Source of the DNA: Flavobacteriales bacterium
Lineage (GTDB): Bacteria; Bacteroidota; Bacteroidia; Flavobacteriales_D; Sanyastnellaceae
Direction of reading: 5' to 3'
Length of the DNA: 64,000 nt
Assembly: GCA_016780385.1 (NCBI GenBank)
Contig: JADHLY010000003.1
Location: 27,574-91,573 of the forward strand
The notes beneath the pieces were generated by a model. The model was not told where the DNA came from. It searched no databases and saw only the letters and a list, made by a program, of their open reading frames with translations. Below are positions 9,169 through 17,368 of the stretch, piece by piece. Each line of letters starts with the position of its first letter. The stretch's first letter is position 1. The translations under genes and the position numbers were made by a program.

Positions 9169-10404
9169 ATGATGGCCAACTCTTCCCTGCCCGATCGCAT
9201 CCGACGCGACTTTCCAATCCTCGAACGCGAGGTGCATGGGAAACCCTTGGTCTATCTCGACAACGCCGCGAGCGCGCAGAAACCCCTGGCAGTCATCGAA
9301 GGGCAGCGCGAATACCTGTCAAACTATCACGCCAACATCCACCGTGGCGCCCACCAACTCGCCCAATTGGCGACAGAGGCCTTTGAAGGGGGGCGGCGAA
9401 AAGTGGCCGAGCACATCGGTGCGCCAAACGCAGCAGAGGTCATCTTCACTGCGGGTTCCACCGATGCCGTCAACCTCGTGGCCCAGTCCTGGGGACGCGC
9501 AAACCTCTCCCAAGGGGATGTGGTGCTGGTCACGCGCATGGAGCACCATGCCAACATCGTGCCCTGGCAAATGATCTGTGAGGCCGTAGGGGCCAAGGTT
9601 GAACCTGTCAATGTGCACGAAGACGGCACATTGGACCTCGGTGATTTCCATGCCGCCCTCGAACGGTTTTCTCCGAAGATGGTCGCCTTTGTGCATGCCT
9701 CCAACACCCTCGGCACCATCAACCCGGTTGCGGACCTCTGCCGTGCCGCTTCGGACGCCGGCGCCTTGACCTTGGTCGATGGCTCGCAGGCGCTACCGCA
9801 TTTGACCATCGATGTCAAGGCCATCGGCTGCGACTTCTATGTCGCCACTGCGCACAAGGCGTATGGCCCGACCGGAATTGGATTCCTTTGGGGACGAAGG
9901 GCCATCCTCGAGGCCATGCCACCCTGGCGGGGAGGCGGCGAAATGATCCAAAGCGTGTCTTTTGACGGCACCACCTACAACACTTTGCCGCACAAGTTCG
10001 AGGCCGGCACCCCGCATATCTCAGGAGGCATCGCCTTCGGTTTGGCCATCGATTGGATGCGCGGGGTGGGTGTAGAAACCATTGCTGCCCACGAACGCAG
10101 CCTCGTCGCCTACGCCCACAACGCCCTCGAAACCCTGAAGGGCGTGCGCATCATCGGCACAGCCCCGGAAAAAGTCGGCGTCGTATCCTTGGTAGTCGAT
10201 GGCATCCACCCCTACGACCTCGGCACCCTGATGGATGGCCAAGGCGTGGCGGTGCGCACAGGCCACCACTGCACGGAACCCTTGATGCACCACCTCGGCC
10301 TTGAATCCGGTACCCTCCGCATGTCCTTCGCGGCCTACACCACTCCCCGAGAAATCGATGTCGCTGCCGCCGCTTTGGCACGGGCACTCGCCATGCTCCG
10401 TTGA
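9169..10404 (+). CDS. sufS: Cysteine desulfurase SufS
   Basis: Class V aminotransferase; VYLDNAASAQKP, ATAHKAYGPTGIGFLWG, VRTGHHCTEPL. Confidence 0.96.
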   Translation: MMANSSLPDRIRRDFPILEREVHGKPLVYLDNAASAQKPLAVIEGQREYLSNYHANIHRGAHQLAQLATEAFEGGRRKVAEHIGAPNAAEVIFTAGSTDAVNLVAQSWGRANLSQGDVVLVTRMEHHANIVPWQMICEAVGAKVEPVNVHEDGTLDLGDFHAALERFSPKMVAFVHASNTLGTINPVADLCRAASDAGALTLVDGSQALPHLTIDVKAIGCDFYVATAHKAYGPTGIGFLWGRRAILEAMPPWRGGGEMIQSVSFDGTTYNTLPHKFEAGTPHISGGIAFGLAIDWMRGVGVETIAAHERSLVAYAHNALETLKGVRIIGTAPEKVGVVSLVVDGIHPYDLGTLMDGQGVAVRTGHHCTEPLMHHLGLESGTLRMSFAAYTTPREIDVAAAALARALAMLR

Positions 10405-10418
10405 ACCACCCGAACACC

Positions 10419-10859
10419 ATGGCCGAAAACCACCCTTTGATCGAAGCCCGCCAGCAAGAAGTGATCGCAGACTTCGCCGTGTTTGACGACTGGATGGACA
10501 AGTATGAGCACCTCATCGAATTGGGCAAGGACATTCCCACCATTGATGAGGCCCGAAAAACAGACAGTCACCTCATCAAAGGGTGTCAGTCCCGCGTATG
10601 GCTTGCCGCAGATTCGGCCGCGGATGGCAACGTCCATTTCACGGCGGACAGCGATGCCATTATCACCAAAGGATTGGTAGGCCTCATGGTGCAGGTGCTT
10701 TCGGATGCGCCCGCACGGGCCATCGCTGAAGCTGACCTGCATTTTCTCGACGCCATTGGCCTCCACCAGCACCTCTCTCCCACCCGTTCCAACGGCCTGG
10801 CCAGCATGGTCCAACAAATGCGCCTCTACGCCGCCGCCCTCGCAGCGCGCCAGGCTTAA
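10419..10859 (+). CDS. sufE: SufE family sulfur acceptor
   Basis: IELGKDIP...LIKGCQSRVWL motif. Confidence 0.94.
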   Translation: MAENHPLIEARQQEVIADFAVFDDWMDKYEHLIELGKDIPTIDEARKTDSHLIKGCQSRVWLAADSAADGNVHFTADSDAIITKGLVGLMVQVLSDAPARAIAEADLHFLDAIGLHQHLSPTRSNGLASMVQQMRLYAAALAARQA

Positions 10860-10864
10860 CTTCA
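10857..10864 (+). promoter_or_regulatory. Candidate -7 box TAACTTCA, 4 nt before sufT ATG (uses sufE stop codon TAA)
   Basis: TAnnTTCN at same spacing as other start-proximal boxes in this window. Confidence 0.3.
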
Positions 10865-10868
10865 CACC

Positions 10869-11180
10869 ATGCCCACTCAGCAAGACGTCATCACGGTCCT
10901 CAAGACCATCTTCGACCCCGAAATTCCGGTGGACATCTACGAACTGGGGCTCATCTACGAGGTCAAGTTTTCCGACGCTGAAGGCGGTCAGAAGGTGGAC
11001 ATCCAAATGACCCTGACTTCACCCAATTGTCCAGTCGCGGAGTCCCTTCCTGCGGATGTGAAGCAGAAAGTAGCCTCCATGGAAGGCGTGGCGGATGCCG
11101 ACGTTGAGATTGTATTCGAACCCGCCTGGACGCAAGACATGATGAGCGAGGAAGCCAAACTTGAACTCGGATTCCTGTGA
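10869..11180 (+). CDS. sufT: SufT / MIP18 (DUF59) family Fe-S assembly protein
   Basis: FDPEIPVDIYELGLIYEV, TSPNCPVAESLP. Confidence 0.94.
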   Translation: MPTQQDVITVLKTIFDPEIPVDIYELGLIYEVKFSDAEGGQKVDIQMTLTSPNCPVAESLPADVKQKVASMEGVADADVEIVFEPAWTQDMMSEEAKLELGFL

Positions 11181-12376
11181 TCGAAGGCGTTCCCCACAGT
11201 GAGACTTTTGACCCTGGCGAAGGCCGTGGCCTTGCCATCCTCGGCTCCACGGGGTCCATCGGCACCCAAGCCCTCGATGTCGTACGCGCCCAACCCGGAC
11301 GTTTCCGCGTAGAAGTGCTCACGGCGGGCCGCAACGCGGACCTGCTCATCGCTCAAGCCTTGGAGTTCAAGCCCAACGCGGTCGCCATCGCCGATGAGGC
11401 GCAAGGGCAGAAAGTCCGGGATGCCCTTTGGGAACACGACATCAAGGCCTACGCCGGCCAAGATGCCATCGCGCAACTCGTCGAAATGGACGGCATTGAC
11501 ATTGTGTTGACCGCCCTGGTTGGCTTTGCCGGTTTGCGCCCAACGATGAACGCCATCGCCGCTGGCAAACACATCGCCCTCGCCAACAAAGAAACCCTCG
11601 TGGTCGCTGGTGAAATCGTGATGGCTGCCGCCGACAAGAAAGGCGTCGACATCTTGCCCGTAGACAGCGAGCACAGTGCAATTTTCCAATGCTTGGCCGG
11701 GGAGTTCCACAACCCCATCGAAAAGCTCATCCTCACCGCGTCAGGCGGTCCATTCCGGGGCAGAAAGCGCGACGAGCTCGCCGCTGTTACCCGCGAACAA
11801 GCACTGAAACACCCCAATTGGGACATGGGGGCTAAAATCACCATCGATTCGGCCTCCCTCATGAACAAAGGGCTAGAGGTCATCGAAGCCCGTTGGTTGT
11901 TCGACGTGAAGGCCGCCGACATCGAGGTCGTGGTCCATCCGCAAAGCATCATACACAGCGGAGTGCAGTTTGAGGACGGCAGCATCAAGGTGCAAATGGG
12001 CCTTCCCGATATGAAGTTGCCCATCCAATACGCGCTCGGATATCCCCAGCGCCTGTCCAATGACTTTCCGCGGTTCAGCTTCGCCGAATATGCGAGCCTA
12101 ACCTTCGAGCAGCCCGACCTAGCAACATTTAGAAACCTCCAGTTGGCCTACGACGCTTTGGACAGCGGAGGAAGTGCCCCTTGCGTGCTCAACGCCGCAA
12201 ACGAAGTCGCCGTGGCCGCCTTTCTCAACAACGAAGTAGGCTTCCTTGAAATGAGTGATGTCGTGGCACACGCGCTCAATACCGTGGAGCACGTGGCGAA
12301 ACCAGACCTGGAAGCGCTCTTTGCCCTCGACCAGGCTGCGCGCGACGCCGCGAACGACCGCGTCAGACGGTCATAA
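11177..12376 (+). CDS. dxr: 1-deoxy-D-xylulose 5-phosphate reductoisomerase
   Basis: GSTGSIGTQALDV, LANKETLVVAGE, LTASGGPFR, SASLMNKGLEVIEA. Confidence 0.97.
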   Translation: MIEGVPHSETFDPGEGRGLAILGSTGSIGTQALDVVRAQPGRFRVEVLTAGRNADLLIAQALEFKPNAVAIADEAQGQKVRDALWEHDIKAYAGQDAIAQLVEMDGIDIVLTALVGFAGLRPTMNAIAAGKHIALANKETLVVAGEIVMAAADKKGVDILPVDSEHSAIFQCLAGEFHNPIEKLILTASGGPFRGRKRDELAAVTREQALKHPNWDMGAKITIDSASLMNKGLEVIEARWLFDVKAADIEVVVHPQSIIHSGVQFEDGSIKVQMGLPDMKLPIQYALGYPQRLSNDFPRFSFAEYASLTFEQPDLATFRNLQLAYDALDSGGSAPCVLNAANEVAVAAFLNNEVGFLEMSDVVAHALNTVEHVAKPDLEALFALDQAARDAANDRVRRS

Positions 12377-12926
12377 TGTCCTCCTCCTTGGAGGAGATGC
12401 GCGCATCCACCTGCTTGGTAAAATCGTCCGTAAGGGACTGCACATTGGATTCGCCGGCCTTGATGGCATCCTCGCTCGCCCCATCGTCTTTCGTCGCCTT
12501 AATGGCATCATTGGCGTCTTTGCGCGCATTCCGGATGGACACCTTGGCGTTTTCTCCCACAGACTTCGCCTGCTTGGCAAGCTCCCTGCGGCGCTCCTCA
12601 GTCAACATTGGCACCGAAATGATCAGCACTTCACCATTGTTCATCGGGTTCAGTCCGAGGTTGGCGTTGGTGATCGCCGCAGCAATCGGGTCCAACATCG
12701 ACTTCTCATAGGCCTGCACGGTCAGCGTCCGGGGGTCTGTGGTGGAGACATTGCCCACCTGATTCAGCGGTGTCAACGAGCCGTAATAATCCACCTTCAC
12801 GCTTTCCAACATGCTCGGATGTGCCTTTCCGGCGCGGATCTTCCGAAGCTCAGTATCGAGGCGCTCCATGGCCTTCTGCATGTCTTCTTTTGCCGAATCA
12901 AAGGCGAGGTCAATCATTTCACTCAT
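12363..12926 (-). CDS. frr: Ribosome recycling factor
   Basis: RRF family; GKAHPSMLESVKVDYYGSLTPLNQVGNV. Confidence 0.97.
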   Translation of the reverse strand: MSEMIDLAFDSAKEDMQKAMERLDTELRKIRAGKAHPSMLESVKVDYYGSLTPLNQVGNVSTTDPRTLTVQAYEKSMLDPIAAAITNANLGLNPMNNGEVLIISVPMLTEERRRELAKQAKSVGENAKVSIRNARKDANDAIKATKDDGASEDAIKAGESNVQSLTDDFTKQVDARISSKEEDIMTV

Positions 12927-12936
12927 GGGAATCCTA

Positions 12937-13644
12937 TCAGACGGTTACAATGGTACCAACCTCTTCACCCTGCACGATGCGGGACAGGTTGCCAGCTTGG
13001 TTAATGTCAAATACAATGATGGGCAACTTGTTTTCATTACACAAGGTGAAGGCCGTCATGTCCATCACCTTCAAGCCGCGTTTGAATACCTCATCAAAGG
13101 TCAACGTGCTAAACCGCTCCGCTGAAGGGTCCTTTTCTGGGTCTGCCGTATAGATGCCATCCACTCGGGTGCCCTTCAAAATCACATCGGCCTCGATTTC
13201 AATGGCCCGAAGCGATGCCGCGCTGTCTGTGGTAAAAAACGGATTGCCTGTACCCGCACCAAAAATGACCACCCGGCCTTTCTCCAAGTGCCGCATGGCC
13301 CTGCGACGGATCACAGGCTCTGCGATGGCCTTCATCTCGATGGCGCTTTGCAGGCGCGTATCCACGCCAATGTGCTCGAGCGCACTCTGCAGCGCCATGG
13401 CGTTGATCATGGTCGCCAACATGCCCATGTAGTCGCCTTGCGTGCGCTCCATTCCGCCCTCGGCAGCCTGAACTCCGCGAAAAATATTGCCGCCTCCAAT
13501 CACAATCGCGCATTCCACGCCTTGCTTCACGAGGGCCTCAACTTCCCTCGCATAGAGCGCAAGTTGTTGATTATCAATTCCAAACTGCTTCTCGCCCATG
13601 AGGGCCTCACCACTCAGCTTCAGGAGGACACGCCGGTATTTCAT
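12937..13644 (-). CDS. pyrH: UMP kinase
   Basis: [38 protein letters not shown]. Confidence 0.97.
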   Translation of the reverse strand: MKYRRVLLKLSGEALMGEKQFGIDNQQLALYAREVEALVKQGVECAIVIGGGNIFRGVQAAEGGMERTQGDYMGMLATMINAMALQSALEHIGVDTRLQSAIEMKAIAEPVIRRRAMRHLEKGRVVIFGAGTGNPFFTTDSAASLRAIEIEADVILKGTRVDGIYTADPEKDPSAERFSTLTFDEVFKRGLKVMDMTAFTLCNENKLPIIVFDINQAGNLSRIVQGEEVGTIVTV

Positions 13645-13680
13645 CGGACGTGAATATCCGACGATTCCGCGACCCTCCCC

Positions 13681-13715
13681 AAAAGAAAACGGGCCACCCT
13701 TTCGAGCAGCCCGTT
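13681..13715 (-). terminator. Rho-independent terminator downstream of tsf
   Basis: Stem AACGGGC...GCCCGTT followed by TTCTTTT on the minus strand. Confidence 0.75.
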
Positions 13716-13738
13716 CATTCGTTTGATTTGATGGAGAA

Positions 13739-14566
13739 TCAGTCGAGGCTAACCCGGCTGAAACCCGTGATGATGCGGTCTGCACCAGCAGCTTCCTTGA
13801 CGTAGTCAGCCACACTTTTCTTGTTGTCCTTGATGAAGGCCTGGTGAACCAAGGTCACCTCCTTGAACCACTTCTTGAGGCGGCCCTTAGCGATGTTGGC
13901 AGCCATCTCTTCTGGCTTGCCTTCCTTGATGGCCAACTCCTTACCGATCTCCAATTCCTTGTCGATGGAGGCTTGGTCAATCGAAGTCTCGTCCAATGCG
14001 ATCGGCGACATGGCTGCAGCTTGCATCGCTACGTCCTTGCCCACTTGTCCATCCACGGCACCATTGAAGGCGACGAGGGTTGACAAACGGTTACCAGGGT
14101 GGATGTATGCCACTACTGCATCACCTTCGACCTGCTCATAGCAGTTGATTTCGATGCGCTCACCGAGGCGGCCCATCTGGTTGGTGATTTCCTCACCCAC
14201 GGAGACACCTGAAGGGTGCGCTTGCCCGAGCAAAGCGTCCTTGTCGGCCGCACCAGATGTGACAGCAATGTCGAGGATGCTCTGAGCAAAAGACACGTAG
14301 TCCGAGTTCTTCGCAACGAAATCCGTCTCGCAGTTCAAGGAAATGATACAACCGCGGTTGCCCGCTTCGTTGGTCGCGGCCAGGACAGCGCCTTCACCGA
14401 TTTCATTGTCACCGCGCTTGGCAGCGATTTTCTGGCCCTTCTTACGAAGGATCTCGATGGCCTTATCAAAGTCGCCTTCGGCTTCGGTCAAGGCCTTTTT
14501 GCAATCCATCATGCCGGCTCCGGTTTGCTTGCGGAGCTTGTTGACTTCAGCTGCAGTAATGCTCAT
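13739..14566 (-). CDS. tsf: Translation elongation factor Ts
   Basis: [37 protein letters not shown]. Confidence 0.97.
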   Translation of the reverse strand: MSITAAEVNKLRKQTGAGMMDCKKALTEAEGDFDKAIEILRKKGQKIAAKRGDNEIGEGAVLAATNEAGNRGCIISLNCETDFVAKNSDYVSFAQSILDIAVTSGAADKDALLGQAHPSGVSVGEEITNQMGRLGERIEINCYEQVEGDAVVAYIHPGNRLSTLVAFNGAVDGQVGKDVAMQAAAMSPIALDETSIDQASIDKELEIGKELAIKEGKPEEMAANIAKGRLKKWFKEVTLVHQAFIKDNKKSVADYVKEAAGADRIITGFSRVSLD

Positions 14567-14649
14567 AATGTTGGTGGTTTTGCGCAGTGAACCAAATCAG
14601 CTTGCGCGAGGGGTTTCAAGGGGTATGAAGAAATCAAAAAAGGTATCGC

Positions 14650-15600
14650 TCAAGCTTCCTTATCGCCTTCCTCCTCAGCAGCGGGTGCTTCCTCAGCGGC
14701 AGGCGCTTCCTCAGCAGCAGGGGCTTCCTCAGCAGCAGGGGCTTCCTCAGCGGCAGGCGCTTCCTCAGCAGCAGGGGCTTCCTCAGCGGCAGGGGCTTCC
14801 TCAGCAGCAGGGGCTTCCTCAGCGGCAGGCGCTTCCTCAGCAGCAGGGGCTTCCTCAGCGGCAGGCGCTTCCTCAGTAGCCGCTTCCTCGGCAGCAGGAG
14901 CATCCTTATCGGCACCGCGCTCAGCAAGGCCTTCCTTCACCCCCTCAACAATGGCGTCCACGACAGCCTTGATGGACTTGCTCGCGTCGTCGTTTGCTGG
15001 AATGGGGAAGTCAACAGGACGGGGGTCGCTGTTCGTATCCACCATGGCGATCACAGGGATGCCGAGCTTCTTGGCTTCTGCCAAAGCGATGTGCTCCTTC
15101 ACCACGTCCACGATGAAAACGGCAGCAGGGATGCGGTTCATGTCCGAGATTGAACCGAGGTTCTTCTCGAGCTTGGCACGCTGACGGCTGACCTGCAAGC
15201 GCTCACGCTTAGACATGGTGCTCAGCGTACCGTCGGCCTCCATTTTGTCGATCTGCGTCATTTTGCGGATCGCCTTACGGATGGTGGCGAAGTTGGTCAA
15301 CATACCACCTGACCAGCGCTCCGTGACGTACGGCATGTTCACAGACTCAGCAGCCTCGGTGACAATGTCCTTGGCCTGCTTCTTCGTCGCAACGAAGAGG
15401 ATGCGCTTGCCGCTCTTGGCAATCTGCCGGGCAGCAGCAGCGGCCTCGTCAACGAGGACCACCGTCTTGTGCAAGTCGATGATGTGAATGCCCTTCTTCT
15501 CCGTGAAGATGTAAGGGGCCATATGGGGGTTCCACTTGCGCTTGAGGTGGCCGAAGTGGGATCCTGCTTGAAGCAGTTGGTCGAAATTGGTGCGTGCCAT
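14650..15600 (-). CDS. rpsB: 30S ribosomal protein S2 with long acidic (EAPAAE)n C-terminal tail
   Basis: S2 core ([45 protein letters not shown]) followed by repeated EAPAAE. Confidence 0.97.
   Translation of the reverse strand: MARTNFDQLLQAGSHFGHLKRKWNPHMAPYIFTEKKGIHIIDLHKTVVLVDEAAAAARQIAKSGKRILFVATKKQAKDIVTEAAESVNMPYVTERWSGGMLTNFATIRKAIRKMTQIDKMEADGTLSTMSKRERLQVSRQRAKLEKNLGSISDMNRIPAAVFIVDVVKEHIALAEAKKLGIPVIAMVDTNSDPRPVDFPIPANDDASKSIKAVVDAIVEGVKEGLAERGADKDAPAAEEAATEEAPAAEEAPAAEEAPAAEEAPAAEEAPAAEEAPAAEEAPAAEEAPAAEEAPAAEEAPAAEEAPAAEEEGDKEA
14671..14880. repeat. Tandem 18-bp coding repeat (about 11 units) in the 3' end of rpsB
   Basis: Unit (A/G)GCAGG(G/C)GCTTCCTCAGC(A/G) repeated in register; encodes EAPAAE. 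Confidence 0.95.
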
Positions 15601-15702
15601 GATGCTACGTTCCTGGGGTTAAGCAACAGCGAGGTAGCTTCGGATGAAGGTCCCCGCTGTTTGGATGCTAGCTGTATATGCTGAATTGGGGTAAGCTGGA
15701 AA

Positions 15703-16089
15703 TCAGCGCTTGGAGAACTGGAACTTCTTCCGCGCTTTCTTCTGGCCGAACTTCTTCCGCTCAACCATACGTGGGTCACGTGTAGTGAGACCTTCGGCCT
15801 TCAGGGTGGGCTTCAACTCTTCGTTCAGTTCAATCAGCGCCTTGGAAATCGCCAGGCGCAGGGCCTCGGCTTGTCCCGTGATGCCGCCGCCGTCAAGGTT
15901 GGCCTTGATGTCGAACTGGTCGAGGGTTTCGGTCAGCATAAAGGGCTGCTTGACCTTGTACTGAAGCGTAGGAAGCGGGAAGTACTCCGTGAGGTCCCGC
16001 TTGTTGATGGTCACCTTGCCGGTGCCCTGTGTCATATAGACGCGGGCGATGGCATTCTTACGGCGACCTGAGGTATTGATCGTCTGCAT
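15703..16089 (-). CDS. rpsI: 30S ribosomal protein S9
   Basis: GRRKNAIARVYMTQGTGKVTIN ... DPRMVERKKFGQKKARKKFQFSKR. Confidence 0.97.
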   Translation of the reverse strand: MQTINTSGRRKNAIARVYMTQGTGKVTINKRDLTEYFPLPTLQYKVKQPFMLTETLDQFDIKANLDGGGITGQAEALRLAISKALIELNEELKPTLKAEGLTTRDPRMVERKKFGQKKARKKFQFSKR

Positions 16090-16094
16090 GCGAA

Positions 16095-16544
16095 TCAGGA
16101 GGGAATGGCGTGAGCGGTGGGCTGCTGTGCCTCGTGGCTGTGCTCAGCACCAACGTATACGTGTAGGTTCTTATAGATGGCGCTACCGAGGCGGTTTTTG
16201 GGAAGCATGCCGCGTACAGCGTGCTCCACAAGGCGCTCAGGCGTGCGCTCGCGCACTTCGTTGGCCGTGCGGCGGTACTGACCACCGGGGTAACCAGAGA
16301 AGCGGATGTACTCCTTGTCTTCCCACTTGTTGCCCGTCAACTCGACCTTCTCGGCGTTGATGACGATGACATAGTCACCACAATCAGCGTGAGGGGTGAA
16401 GTTCACTTTGTGCTTTCCGCGCAGCAAGCGCGCGATTTCAGAACAAAGACGGCCCAGACGTTGCCCTTCGGCATCGACCAGCAACCATTTCTTGTCGGCG
16501 TTCTCCTTATTGACGGAGACGGTTTTGTAGCTCAACGTATCCAC
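16095..16544 (-). CDS. rplM: 50S ribosomal protein L13
   Basis: L13 family (KWLLVDAEGQRLGRL, LRGKHKVNFTPHADCGDYVIVINAEK); GTG start at 16544 likely. Confidence 0.95.
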   Translation of the reverse strand: MDTLSYKTVSVNKENADKKWLLVDAEGQRLGRLCSEIARLLRGKHKVNFTPHADCGDYVIVINAEKVELTGNKWEDKEYIRFSGYPGGQYRRTANEVRERTPERLVEHAVRGMLPKNRLGSAIYKNLHVYVGAEHSHEAQQPTAHAIPS

Positions 16545-16564
16545 TGCGCTTCGAGTTGATAAAC

Positions 16565-16583
16565 CCCGGAAAATTCGGGGTGC
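16565..16583 (-). promoter_or_regulatory. Hairpin in rplM 5' leader (ACCCCG-AATTTTC-CGGGGT on the minus strand)
   Basis: 6-bp perfect arms; TATATTCG box directly upstream. Confidence 0.4.
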
Positions 16584-16741
16584 GAATATAGTGGCAATTC
16601 CGATGGGGTACAAACCCCTGAGCAAGAGTGTTTCCCATGGGACAAAGTGGATGACAAAAGTGGTGGCTTTTGACCCCGTTCACAGCACATGGAAAACATC
16701 CCCCTCGACTTGGGCCAAGAGCATCGTAAAATTGAACCTTC

Positions 16742-17368
16742 ATGACGGCATACGAAAGACACCCTCCACACCCGGTAGGCGGCACCATCGAAGTCATAGC
16801 TGGCCCTATGTTTTCAGGCAAGACTGAAGAACTGCTTCGCCGGCTTCGCAGGGCCACCCTGGCAAAACAGGCCGTCACGCTGTTCAAGCCTGAGCGCGAC
16901 AACCGCCATGGCACCACCGATGTGGTCAGCCATGACGCACGCCGACAGCCCGCTCAAGCCGTGAAGGATGCCGCGGCATTGGAGGCCATGGTTGACCAGA
17001 TGATTGCCAGTCAAAACATGCCCGACGTGGTGGGCGTTGACGAAGTCCAGTTCTTCGGAGAAGACATCGTCGCTGTCTGCAACCGCATGGCTGATTCGGG
17101 CATCCGGGTCATCACTGCCGGCCTAGACCTGGACTACCTCGGGCGCCCCTTTGGGTGCATGCCCCTGCTGCTGGCACACGCTGAATATGTGACCAAGCTG
17201 CACGCCATTTGCTCCATCACCGGCCGGCCCGCTCATTTCTCCCACAGGGTGGAAGGCGGCAATGAAGACGTCCAAATCGGAGGGGCCGAATCCTATCAGG
17301 CCCTCTCGCGCGAACCTTATAACGATGTCGTGGTCCGGTCGCACCACCGGGTCACCACCTCCGAATGA
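16742..17368 (+). CDS. tdk: Thymidine kinase
   Basis: GPMFSGKTEELLRRLRRA, DEVQFF. Confidence 0.95.
   Translation: MTAYERHPPHPVGGTIEVIAGPMFSGKTEELLRRLRRATLAKQAVTLFKPERDNRHGTTDVVSHDARRQPAQAVKDAAALEAMVDQMIASQNMPDVVGVDEVQFFGEDIVAVCNRMADSGIRVITAGLDLDYLGRPFGCMPLLLAHAEYVTKLHAICSITGRPAHFSHRVEGGNEDVQIGGAESYQALSREPYNDVVVRSHHRVTTSE

Noticed and set aside
14671-14880. CRISPR-like or mobile repeat array
   Set aside because: Units are 18 bp, contiguous without spacers and in frame with the S2 C-terminus; they are a coding minisatellite. The plus-strand ORF over it ([10 protein letters not shown]...) is a shadow ORF.
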